A DNA stretch of 7,591 bases from Parcubacteria group bacterium GW2011_GWD2_43_10 (lineage in GTDB: Bacteria; Patescibacteriota; Patescibacteriia; Veblenbacterales; UBA10138): contig LCEZ01000035.1 of the NCBI GenBank assembly GCA_000995845.1, positions 1-7,591 on the forward strand. Direction: 5' to 3'. How positions within the stretch are numbered: the stretch's first letter is position 1; each line of letters begins with the position of its first letter. The notes below the pieces were generated by a model. The model saw nothing but the letters and a program-made list of their open reading frames with translations, did no database searches and had not been told where the DNA came from. Of this stretch, positions 1-4,990 are shown piece after piece. Made by a program: the position numbers and the translations under genes.

Positions 1-465
1 ACCGTGGCTGGCGCTTGGCTGGCTGGACATTTTTACTCGGTGCTAGCTGGACCATTAGAGCAATTATTTAACTACCAAGGACCATGGTTAAAGTTAGCTT
101 CATTCTTGGCGATTTTTATGGTAGCAAATCGCCTGGTCGGCTTTGGTTTTTATTTGTTTGATAAATCTTTTGCTTTCCTAATCAGAATGCCTTTTTTAAA
201 AACTATTGATCGTATGGCTGGTGGAGTTTTAGGGATTGTTGAAGGTGCGTTAGTTATTGGGTTAACTTTAACTTTAATTAGCAATCATTTAGATATGCCG
301 GCCCTAATCAATGATTCTATAGCAGACTCTAAAGTTGCCTTTGGCTTGCAAGCTTTTGCTATTATTTTGGTGCCACTTTTGCCTGATGTAATTAAATACG
401 CTCAACCTTATTTACCCCAAGGAGTAGAGATTCCAAGTACCACGCCACCGATTTATGGTAGATAG
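1..465 (+). CDS. CvpA-family membrane protein, 5' end cut by window edge
   Basis: The reading frame is open from the first base, so the true start lies upstream and the GTG at position 4 is probably an internal valine. The visible 154 residues contain three hydrophobic segments: one around LKLASFLAIFMVANRLVG, one around VLGIVEGALVIGLTLTL, and one near the C-terminus around FAIILVPLLPDVI. The arrangement of a lost N-terminal helix ending in a Gly/Ala-rich stretch, a helix, a short linker (LKTIDRMAGGVLGIVEG) and another helix matches the CvpA/colicin V production family of small inner-membrane proteins. The biochemical role of most family members is not settled. The tail after the last helix is Pro-rich (QGVEIPSTTPPIYGR). 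The stop overlaps the next gene by 11 bp, implying cotranscription and coupled translation. The family call is reasonable but rests on pattern, not on a catalytic motif. Confidence 0.7.
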   Translation, partial: TVAGAWLAGHFYSVLAGPLEQLFNYQGPWLKLASFLAIFMVANRLVGFGFYLFDKSFAFLIRMPFLKTIDRMAGGVLGIVEGALVIGLTLTLISNHLDMPALINDSIADSKVAFGLQAFAIILVPLLPDVIKYAQPYLPQGVEIPSTTPPIYGR

Positions 466-1231
466 TCATTGCCATTTGGATTTTCCTGATTATCAAGAAG
501 ATTTTTCAGCTGTTTTGGCGCGTACTCAAGAAGCTCTAGAGTTTGTTATTAATGTTGGCACGGATATTCATACCAGTCAGCGTGCGGTTGATTTAAGTGA
601 AGCCCATAATTTTATTTATTCTGCCATAGGCATCCACCCGCATGAGGCAGGTACAGTTAATATCCAAACGATTGATCGGCTTAGAACTTTGGCGGCTGGA
701 GCTAAGGTAGTAGCTATTGGAGAGTGTGGTCTAGATTATACCAAGTTAAATCTTGGTGATGCTGAGAATGAAAAAAAATTGCAGGCTGAGGCTTTTTTAG
801 TTCAGATAGAATTAGCCCAAAGCCGTCAATTGCCATTAGTTATACATTGCCGAGAGGCTTATGACGATTTATTGCGGATATTAACCAGCATCTCAGTAAA
901 TTGGCGTGGAGTAATCCATTGTTATTTGGGCGATGCCGAAACCGCGGAGCAGTTAATGTCTTTGGGTTTTTTCATTTCGTTCACAGGGATAATAACTTTT
1001 AAAAATGCCGCACCGGCTTTACTAGAATCAGTTAAGCAAGTGCCGATAGATAAAATGTTATTGGAAACAGATGCGCCGTTTTTGGCGCCCGTACCGTATC
1101 GGGGAAAAAGAAACGAGCCCGCCTTTGTTGCCGAAGTTGCTAAAAAAGTGGCTGAAATCAAAGGTATAAGCTTAGGGGAAGTGGATGATATTACTACACA
1201 TAATGTCAGATCCCTATTCGGAATATCTTAA
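455..1231 (+). CDS. tatD: TatD-family metal-dependent hydrolase (putative DNase)
   Basis: This complete 258-residue protein has the usual TatD length and the full set of metal-ligand motifs of this TIM-barrel amidohydrolase-like family. They are HxH near the N-terminus (H5, H7 in VDSHCHLD), E90 in GECGLDY, H131 in LVIHCREA, H155 in VIHCYLGD and D206 in LLETDAPFLAP. GIHPHEA (58-64) is also typical. Family members are two-metal phosphoesterases; E. coli TatD has reported 3'-5' exonuclease activity, and others in the superfamily act on D-aminoacyl-tRNA or remain uncharacterised, so the substrate here is inferred. The usual HCFSG motif reads HCYLG here, a mild variant. The ATG lies inside the end of the CvpA-like gene and no Shine-Dalgarno sequence is visible; the start is fixed because VDSHCHLD begins immediately after it. 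rmuC starts 21 bp downstream with no terminator between. Confidence 0.93.
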   Translation: MVDSHCHLDFPDYQEDFSAVLARTQEALEFVINVGTDIHTSQRAVDLSEAHNFIYSAIGIHPHEAGTVNIQTIDRLRTLAAGAKVVAIGECGLDYTKLNLGDAENEKKLQAEAFLVQIELAQSRQLPLVIHCREAYDDLLRILTSISVNWRGVIHCYLGDAETAEQLMSLGFFISFTGIITFKNAAPALLESVKQVPIDKMLLETDAPFLAPVPYRGKRNEPAFVAEVAKKVAEIKGISLGEVDDITTHNVRSLFGIS

Positions 1232-1237
1232 GGTAAG

Positions 1238-1246
1238 TGCTAGAAT
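1238..1246 (+). promoter_or_regulatory. Candidate extended -10 promoter that would give a leaderless rmuC mRNA
   Basis: The tatD-rmuC gap contains TGCTAGAAT, which is an extended -10 (TGn) followed by a hexamer differing from TATAAT at one base. Transcription would be expected to start about seven bases after the hexamer, which is at the rmuC ATG (1253). There is no good -35 at 17-18 bp (at best 3 of 6 matches). No usable Shine-Dalgarno precedes rmuC. This is a low-confidence site in an AT-rich gap and could be chance. Confidence 0.25.
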
Positions 1247-1252
1247 AATAAT

Positions 1253-2296
1253 ATGTCCGTGGAAATAATCGTTTTAGCCGCTATTATATTGGCTGGTTTT
1301 ATTGTTTTGTTTGTGGCCTTAAATAAGCGAGGTCGGCCGGAGGCTGATAACCAGTCTTTTTTATTGTTGCAAAATCAATTGAATGAAATCACCCGAACGT
1401 TGGATGTTAAGCTAGGGGAGTCAACTAAAATTCTGCAAAGTCAATTTGGTGAAAGTGCTAAGATTATCCGTGATGTTACTGAGAGGCTTACTAAGTTGGA
1501 TGAAACTAATAGACAAGTAGTCAATTTTGCTGATCAGTTGCAAAGTTTACAGGATATTTTAAAAAATCCAAAACAGCGAGGCGTTTTGGGAGAGTATTAT
1601 TTGGAGACTTTGCTGAAAAATGTTTTGCCACCCGGCAGTTTTCAAATGCAATATGAATTTAACGATGGCACGATCGTGGATGCAGCCGTATTTGTGAAAG
1701 ACAAAGTAATTCCAATTGACAGTAAATTCAGTTTGGAAAATTATAACCGCTTAGTTGAAGAGCGAGATGCAGTTGAACGTGAGCGTTTGGAAAAGTTATT
1801 TAAGTCTGATCTTAAAAATCGTATTGATGAGACCGCTAAATATGTAAAGCCAGCTGAAGGCACGATGGATTTTGCTTTCATGTTTATTCCTCACGAAGCT
1901 ATTTACTATGATTTGTTAGTAGCGCAAGTCGGCGCTGTAAAAGTAAATACGCGCGATTTGATTGAATATGCCTTTAAAGAAAAGCATGTCATTATTGTAT
2001 CACCGACATCATTCCTGGCTTATTTGCAAACTGTGCTGCAAGGTTTGAAAGCACTACAGATTGAAGAATCAGCCAAAGAGATTAGGAAGAATGTTGAGTT
2101 GCTGGGCAAACATTTGTCTAGCTATGAAGAATTTATGAAAAAACTCGGTGAGCGTTTAGGCACCACGGTGAATGCTTATAATGATGCCTATGGCGAACTC
2201 AAAAAAGTAGATAAAGATGTTATGAAAATATCAGGTTCAGCCGCTGGCATAGAACCAATACAGTTGGATAAGCCCAAGGGAGATAAGGAAGATTAA
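1253..2296 (+). CDS. rmuC: RmuC-family protein (DNA recombination-associated, membrane-anchored)
   Basis: This complete 347-residue protein begins with a transmembrane helix (about residues 4-23, short periplasmic end). A predicted coiled coil follows (about 35-105), including a near-perfect 11-residue repeat (LGESTKILQSQ then FGESAKIIRDV) suggestive of hendecad packing. The RmuC core spans about 105-310. Conserved family segments are NPKQRGVLGEYYLETLL (105-121), IPIDSKFSLENY (153-164), FMFIPHEAIY (209-218) and IIVSPTSFLAYL (247-258). E114/E118, D143 and the D156-x-K158 pair fit the PD-(D/E)XK-like nuclease fold proposed for RmuC. Loss of RmuC in E. coli raises inverted-repeat-induced rearrangement; the precise activity is not firmly known. 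The tail is charged and Lys/Asp-rich. It lies 21 bp after tatD, has no Shine-Dalgarno, and is followed by a terminator, so it is probably the last gene of its unit. Confidence 0.93.
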   Translation: MSVEIIVLAAIILAGFIVLFVALNKRGRPEADNQSFLLLQNQLNEITRTLDVKLGESTKILQSQFGESAKIIRDVTERLTKLDETNRQVVNFADQLQSLQDILKNPKQRGVLGEYYLETLLKNVLPPGSFQMQYEFNDGTIVDAAVFVKDKVIPIDSKFSLENYNRLVEERDAVERERLEKLFKSDLKNRIDETAKYVKPAEGTMDFAFMFIPHEAIYYDLLVAQVGAVKVNTRDLIEYAFKEKHVIIVSPTSFLAYLQTVLQGLKALQIEESAKEIRKNVELLGKHLSSYEEFMKKLGERLGTTVNAYNDAYGELKKVDKDVMKISGSAAGIEPIQLDKPKGDKED

Positions 2297-2325
2297 GGTG
2301 TTTATTATTACTTTAATTCATTGTG

Positions 2326-2359
2326 AATAACCCTTCTAAATTAGGTGGGGTTATTTTTT
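2326..2359 (+). terminator. Rho-independent terminator after rmuC
   Basis: An 8-bp perfect stem (AATAACCC at 2326-2333 paired with GGGTTATT at 2348-2355) encloses a 14-nt loop and runs directly into six T residues (2354-2359). It begins about 30 bp after the rmuC stop and precedes the atp promoter, so it plausibly separates the two transcription units. The stem is half A-T, so it may be leaky. Confidence 0.75.
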
Positions 2360-2377
2360 GCCCTAATATTAGCCAAA

Positions 2378-2420
2378 TTTTTTTTTAACCATTGACACAA
2401 GCTTAAAATTTAGTTATATT
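2378..2420 (+). promoter_or_regulatory. Sigma-70-type promoter of the atp operon
   Basis: A perfect -35 hexamer TTGACA (2392-2397) is followed by an exactly 17-bp spacer and a -10 hexamer TATATT (2415-2420, one mismatch to TATAAT). A run of nine T (2378-2386) lies just upstream of the -35, where an UP element would sit. Transcription should start around 2426-2430, giving a leader of about 37-40 nt before the atpZ ATG. It is the best promoter in the window and stands between a terminator and the first atp gene, which supports it. Confidence 0.85.
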
Positions 2421-2425
2421 TATCC

Positions 2426-2444
2426 CCTGAAGTTTCAATTTAGG
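2426..2444 (+). promoter_or_regulatory. Small stem-loop at the predicted 5' end of the atp mRNA
   Basis: CCTGAA (2426-2431) can pair with TTTAGG (2439-2444) over 6 bp, one of them G-U, around a 7-nt loop. It would form at the extreme 5' end of the transcript from the predicted promoter, a place where hairpins commonly slow 5'-dependent mRNA decay. The stem is weak and its function is inferred. Confidence 0.3.
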
Positions 2445-2465
2445 TTCAAAAAGCCCAAGTTAATT

Positions 2466-2765
2466 ATGTCTGATCAAAACAATAATCCTCGTCAGTCTAA
2501 GCCAATGTGGCAAGCCCTGGGATTGGCTTGGGAGCTTGGTTATACCATCTCCATCCCATTGGTGATTTTGGCTTTAGCTGGCAGGTTAGCTGACAAGTGG
2601 CTAGGTACTGCGCCGTGGCTGTTATTAGTTGGAGCACTAATATCAATATTTATTTCAACTTGGTTGGTTTATCGCAAAACGAAAAATATAATCTCAGGAG
2701 AAGTTATTGATGATAAGGTGGTTAAAAAAGAGACAGATAATAATTCAGCCGACAGTAAGTTATGA
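2466..2765 (+). CDS. atpZ: AtpZ/AtpI-family F0F1 ATP synthase accessory protein
   Basis: This 99-residue protein has two transmembrane helices (about 18-38 and 49-69). A hydrophilic N-terminus rich in Asn and Gln precedes them, and an acidic/Lys-rich C-terminal tail of about 25 residues follows. The inter-helix segment GRLADKWLGTAPWLLL is characteristic of the short two-helix AtpZ family found as gene 1 of many atp operons; the AtpI family proper is longer with four helices. Proposed roles are assisting c-ring assembly and, in alkaliphilic Bacillus, Mg/Ca transport together with AtpI; neither can be read from this sequence. It is the promoter-proximal gene of the operon. The ATG has no clear Shine-Dalgarno sequence. 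The stop overlaps the atpB start as ATGA, indicating translational coupling. Confidence 0.85.
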   Translation: MSDQNNNPRQSKPMWQALGLAWELGYTISIPLVILALAGRLADKWLGTAPWLLLVGALISIFISTWLVYRKTKNIISGEVIDDKVVKKETDNNSADSKL

Positions 2766-3535
2766 ATATTTCTTTGGCAGCAGAACCAATTTTTTCACTC
2801 GGTTCTTTTACTTTTACCAATTCTTTGTTGGTTGGGATAATTGTTATGATTTTTTTGGTGACAATAGCGTATGTAACAAAACGCCGACAGCTGGCTGAAG
2901 TGCCGCAAGGATTCCAAAATTTTATTGAAGTAGTTATTGAAGGTGCCTTGTCTTTTATAGAAACCGTTACTGGAAATCGTGAGCAGGCCGAGAAGTTCTT
3001 GCCTCTGACTGCCACGATTTTCTTTTTTGTCTTACTGTCTAATTGGTTTGGTTTATTGCCCGGTGTTGGCACTATTGGTTTATATGAAGTACATGAGGGT
3101 CAGACGGTGTTAGTGCCATTTTTCCGATCAGCTTCAGCTGATCTTAATGCTACCCTAGCTATTGCTTTGATTTCCGTATTTGGCACTCAGCTTTTTGGCA
3201 TAATTACTTTGGGTTTTTTAAAACACGCCTCCAAGTATTTAAATTTTGGCAGCTTAATTAAGCATTTTAGTTTCCAGAATGTAATACTATTCTTTGTCGG
3301 CATTTTGGAACTAATTTCTGAAATAGCTAAAGTTGTTTCCTTCTCTTTTAGGCTTTTTGGTAATGTTTTTGCTGGTGAAGTGTTATTGATTGTTATGGCG
3401 GCGCTGGTACCGTATTTAGCCCCTATACCATTTCTTTTCTTGGAGATTTTTGTAGGTTTAGTTCAGGCTTTAGTTTTTTCACTTTTAACCTTAGTTTTTT
3501 TAACAATTGCCACTGCCGAACACGCCCACGATTAG
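2762..3535 (+). CDS. atpB: F0F1 ATP synthase subunit a
   Basis: This complete 257-residue subunit a, the stator channel protein of F0, forms the two ion half-channels against the c-ring. The hallmark FRLFGNVFAGE motif (196-206) carries the essential arginine (R197; E. coli R210) and polar residues equivalent to E. coli N214 and E219 (N201, E206). E228 occupies the E. coli H245 position and Q235 matches Q252. NWFGLLPG (94-101) and ADLNATLAIAL (126-136) are also family-typical, with D127 at the periplasmic entry channel. Several hydrophobic helices are evident: about 22-40, 83-100, 130-152, 172-190, 203-220 and 222-250. The protein ends in a short HAHD tail. Its ATG overlaps the atpZ stop and there is no convincing Shine-Dalgarno, so translation probably depends on coupling. 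A structured 132-bp spacer separates it from atpE. Confidence 0.97.
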   Translation: MNISLAAEPIFSLGSFTFTNSLLVGIIVMIFLVTIAYVTKRRQLAEVPQGFQNFIEVVIEGALSFIETVTGNREQAEKFLPLTATIFFFVLLSNWFGLLPGVGTIGLYEVHEGQTVLVPFFRSASADLNATLAIALISVFGTQLFGIITLGFLKHASKYLNFGSLIKHFSFQNVILFFVGILELISEIAKVVSFSFRLFGNVFAGEVLLIVMAALVPYLAPIPFLFLEIFVGLVQALVFSLLTLVFLTIATAEHAHD

Positions 3536-3545
3536 TGCTTGAGGC

Positions 3546-3575
3546 TCTCTGATAAGGCAAAAACCTAATCAGAGA
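3546..3575 (+). promoter_or_regulatory. Stem-loop 1 in the atpB-atpE spacer
   Basis: TCTCTGAT (3546-3553) pairs perfectly with ATCAGAGA (3568-3575). After one A-A mismatch, AGG (3555-3557) pairs with CCT (3564-3566) around the loop CAAAAA. It starts 10 bp after the atpB stop. No T-run follows, so it is unlikely to be an intrinsic terminator; an mRNA processing or 3'-end stabilising element is more likely. Confidence 0.6.
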
Positions 3576-3594
3576 ACGCTAATCACTAAACTAT

Positions 3595-3646
3595 CTAAGT
3601 AACCGACGGCTAATAAAAAAATAATAACCGTAGCGGATTAACTTAG
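3595..3646 (+). promoter_or_regulatory. Stem-loop 2 just upstream of the atpE ribosome binding site
   Basis: The left arm reads CTAAGT-AA-CCG-ACGG (3595-3609). It pairs with CCGT (3628-3631), CGG (3634-3636), TT (3638-3639) and ACTTAG (3641-3646). That makes 15 base pairs interrupted only by bulges on the 3' side (AG, A, A). The loop (3610-3627) is almost entirely A/T. The structure ends six bases before the AAAGG Shine-Dalgarno, leaving the ribosome site single-stranded; its A/U-rich loop is reminiscent of the enhancer upstream of E. coli atpE, but that comparison is by position only. Confidence 0.6.
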
Positions 3647-3652
3647 GTAAAG

Positions 3653-3657
3653 AAAGG
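3653..3657 (+). promoter_or_regulatory. Shine-Dalgarno site of atpE
   Basis: AAAGG lies 10 bases before the ATG at 3668 and is complementary to the CCUUU end of a standard anti-Shine-Dalgarno. It is one of only two clear sites among the eight atp genes here and it fixes the atpE start, which would otherwise be uncertain because of the N-terminal extension. Confidence 0.7.
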
Positions 3658-3667
3658 TCCAAAAATT

Positions 3668-3934
3668 ATGGCAGCAGAAAATGAGCTCATACAGGTAGCA
3701 AGCGGTATTTCCGCCGAAACCTTAAAGAGTATCGGCGCTGGTTTCACTATCGCCATTGGTGGTATGTTTCCAGCTTTAGCTATTGGCCGCTTGGCCGCTA
3801 AAGCCATGGAATCAATCGGCAGGAATCCTGAGGCTTCGTCCAAAGTACAAACAGCCATGATCTTAGCCATTGCCTTCTGCGAGGCGATCGCTATTTATGC
3901 GCTGGTTATGGCCTTGATCATCAAGTTCGTTTAG
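3668..3934 (+). CDS. atpE: F0F1 ATP synthase subunit c
   Basis: This complete 88-residue hairpin protein forms the rotating c-ring. Helix 1 spans about 21-45, the polar loop is SIGRNPEASSK (49-59) with the conserved RNPE, and helix 2 spans about 61-86 with the ion-carrying carboxylate E72 in AFCEAIAIYAL. The residue after E72 is Ala and there is no Gln at the helix 1 position used by Ilyobacter-type sodium rings, so proton specificity is inferred. Two things are unusual. The N-terminus has about 16 mostly polar residues before helix 1, and the usual helix 1 glycine motif (GxGPGxGxG) reads GGMFPALAIG, replacing glycines with Phe and Ala. The start is supported by a Shine-Dalgarno 10 bases upstream; the only later Met codons are inside the mature helices. 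Hairpin-bearing spacers on both sides set it apart from its neighbours. Confidence 0.96.
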   Translation: MAAENELIQVASGISAETLKSIGAGFTIAIGGMFPALAIGRLAAKAMESIGRNPEASSKVQTAMILAIAFCEAIAIYALVMALIIKFV

Positions 3935-3942
3935 TAGTCTTT

Positions 3943-3981
3943 CTTTCCCGGCGTTCTCGCGGTCGCGGGAATGCTGGAAAG
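3943..3981 (+). promoter_or_regulatory. Strong GC-rich hairpin in the atpE-atpF spacer
   Basis: CTTTCC (3943-3948) pairs with GGAAAG (3976-3981). After a bulged C (3949), 3950-3960 pairs with 3965-3975 (including three G-U pairs), closed by a GGTC tetraloop. That is 17 pairs in all, starting 8 bp after the atpE stop. The downstream sequence is GGGGAATATT rather than a T-run, so this is not a typical intrinsic terminator. A 3' stability or RNA-processing element protecting the atpE message, or a REP-like dispersed repeat, are the likely readings. Confidence 0.7.
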
Positions 3982-4047
3982 GGGGAATATTAGTCAGCTT
4001 GAATTGAAATATAAATATATCTATTAAATTACTTCAATATTATTATT

Positions 4048-4560
4048 ATGGAGTTGCTAACTAAACTCGGCATAGATTGGAAACTATTAATCGCCCAAGC
4101 GGTTAACTTTTTGATTGTTTTAGCAGTGCTTTATCGGTTTCTATATAAACCATTATTGAAGTTTTTAGATGAGAGAAAACGTCGCATAGAATCAAGCTTA
4201 ACTGAGGCTAAAAGGATAGAATCTGAGCTTAAGAACTTGGAACAGAAGCGAATTGAGTCAGATCGTGAAGCTAGGCGTCAAGCCCAGGAGATAATAGTCG
4301 CGGCTGAAAAAGAAGCTGAAATCAGACGACAAGAAGTTATTAATAAGATGAAGCAAGAAGCCCAAGCTGCTTTGGAAGAGGCTAAGCAGCGCTTTGAATC
4401 GGAAAAAGAAGAAGCCATGCGCAGTTTGCGGCAAGATTCTGCTCGTTTAATTACCCAAGCGTTAACTAAAGTAATTGGTAAGCTACCTTCAGGTGAAGTT
4501 GATAAAAAATTAGTCAGCGAAGCTGTTGAGGAAGTTAGCCGTCGGAGAACAAAATCATGA
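4048..4560 (+). CDS. atpF: F0F1 ATP synthase subunit b
   Basis: This complete 170-residue peripheral-stalk subunit has one N-terminal transmembrane helix (about 13-32), containing the family signature QAVNFLIVLAVLYRFLYKPLL. A hinge and a long, highly charged helix (about 40-145) follow, rich in Glu, Lys, Arg and Ala with heptad-like spacing, which would dimerise as a right-handed coiled coil and hold F1 to F0. The C-terminal part (about 145-170) should contact the delta subunit, encoded next. Only one b-type gene is present, so a homodimeric stalk is expected rather than the b/b' pair of photosynthetic bacteria. The ATG is preceded by a long A/T-only stretch without a Shine-Dalgarno. Its stop overlaps the atpH start as ATGA, coupling the two stator proteins. 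Confidence 0.96.
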   Translation: MELLTKLGIDWKLLIAQAVNFLIVLAVLYRFLYKPLLKFLDERKRRIESSLTEAKRIESELKNLEQKRIESDREARRQAQEIIVAAEKEAEIRRQEVINKMKQEAQAALEEAKQRFESEKEEAMRSLRQDSARLITQALTKVIGKLPSGEVDKKLVSEAVEEVSRRRTKS

Positions 4561-4967
4561 AGATCAATCCAACATATTATGCCCGAGCCTACTTAGCGGC
4601 TGTTGCTAGTGCGCCAGTAGCTAAACGCCATGAGATAGCCCACAATCTTTGGCAAACTGTTTGGCGGCATGGACATTTTAAGTGGTATAAAAAAATTATA
4701 GCTAATGTCCAGGTTTTAATAAGGCAAGAAAAAGGAATTAAGTTAGCTGAAGTTTTAACTCCCCAGGCCTTATCAGAAACGCAGAAAAATACTTTAGCTA
4801 CTGAGATTAAAAAAGCCATTGGCCAGCCAGTTGAATTAGTTTGTTCAGTTAAGCCCCATCTATTAGCCGGCATGATAGTAACAATTGATGATAAACGTTA
4901 TGATGCTTCACTTAAAGGGAGATTAGATACACTTTATAAAACTTTAGCAGGGGAAAATAATTCTTAA
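4557..4967 (+). CDS. atpH: F0F1 ATP synthase subunit delta, short form
   Basis: This complete 136-residue delta/OSCP-family subunit links the b stalk to the top of F1. The C-terminal half is recognisable: GIKLAEVLTPQALSETQ (60-76) matches the start of the OSCP C-terminal domain, and VKPHLLAGMIVTIDDKRYDASL (98-119) matches the conserved D-x-x-L-x-G-G-x-x-x-x-x-G-D-x-x-x-D-x-S region. The N-terminus keeps YYARAYLAAV (7-16), like the YAxAL helix of the family. However, the N-terminal domain is only about 60 residues against roughly 105 in E. coli (177 in total), so one or more helices of the six-helix bundle that binds the alpha N-termini seem missing. There is no sign of frameshift: both ends are intact and the ATGA overlap with atpF supports the start. 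A 23-bp gap leads to atpA. Confidence 0.9.
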   Translation: MKINPTYYARAYLAAVASAPVAKRHEIAHNLWQTVWRHGHFKWYKKIIANVQVLIRQEKGIKLAEVLTPQALSETQKNTLATEIKKAIGQPVELVCSVKPHLLAGMIVTIDDKRYDASLKGRLDTLYKTLAGENNS

Positions 4968-4975
4968 TTTTTATT

Positions 4976-4981
4976 AAAGGA
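4976..4981 (+). promoter_or_regulatory. Shine-Dalgarno site of atpA
   Basis: AAAGGA lies 9 bases before the atpA ATG (4991), in the short atpH-atpA gap. It is the strongest ribosome site in the operon and supports the chosen start. Confidence 0.75.
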
Positions 4982-4990
4982 ATAATATTT

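Noticed and set aside
922..1161. Open frame of 79 codons on the - strand inside tatD
   Set aside because: Fully contained in a gene with complete catalytic motifs; low-complexity Ser/Ala/Lys product without known features.
2707..2898. Open frame of 63 codons on the + strand spanning the atpZ-atpB junction
   Set aside because: It lies in another frame across two well-supported genes that meet in an ATGA overlap. Its product is a Phe/Tyr-rich string with no recognisable family.
3643..3870. Open frame of 75 codons on the - strand opposite atpE
   Set aside because: It is the mirror of the Ala/Gly/Ile-rich atpE coding sequence, whose codon bias avoids stops on the other strand. No ribosome site or family resemblance.
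3764..3934. Sodium-specific c-ring
   Set aside because: The residue after the key E72 is Ala instead of Ser/Thr, and the helix 1 Gln used by Ilyobacter-type sodium rings is Ile here, so proton coupling is favoured.
3943..3990. Intrinsic terminator after atpE
   Set aside because: The hairpin is strong but is followed by GGGGAATATT with no T-run on either strand, and the operon clearly continues into atpF.
3999..4027. Possible internal promoter before atpF (TTGAAT, 17 bp, TATTAA)
   Set aside because: Only 4 of 6 matches in each hexamer within a very A/T-rich spacer, where such matches are expected by chance.
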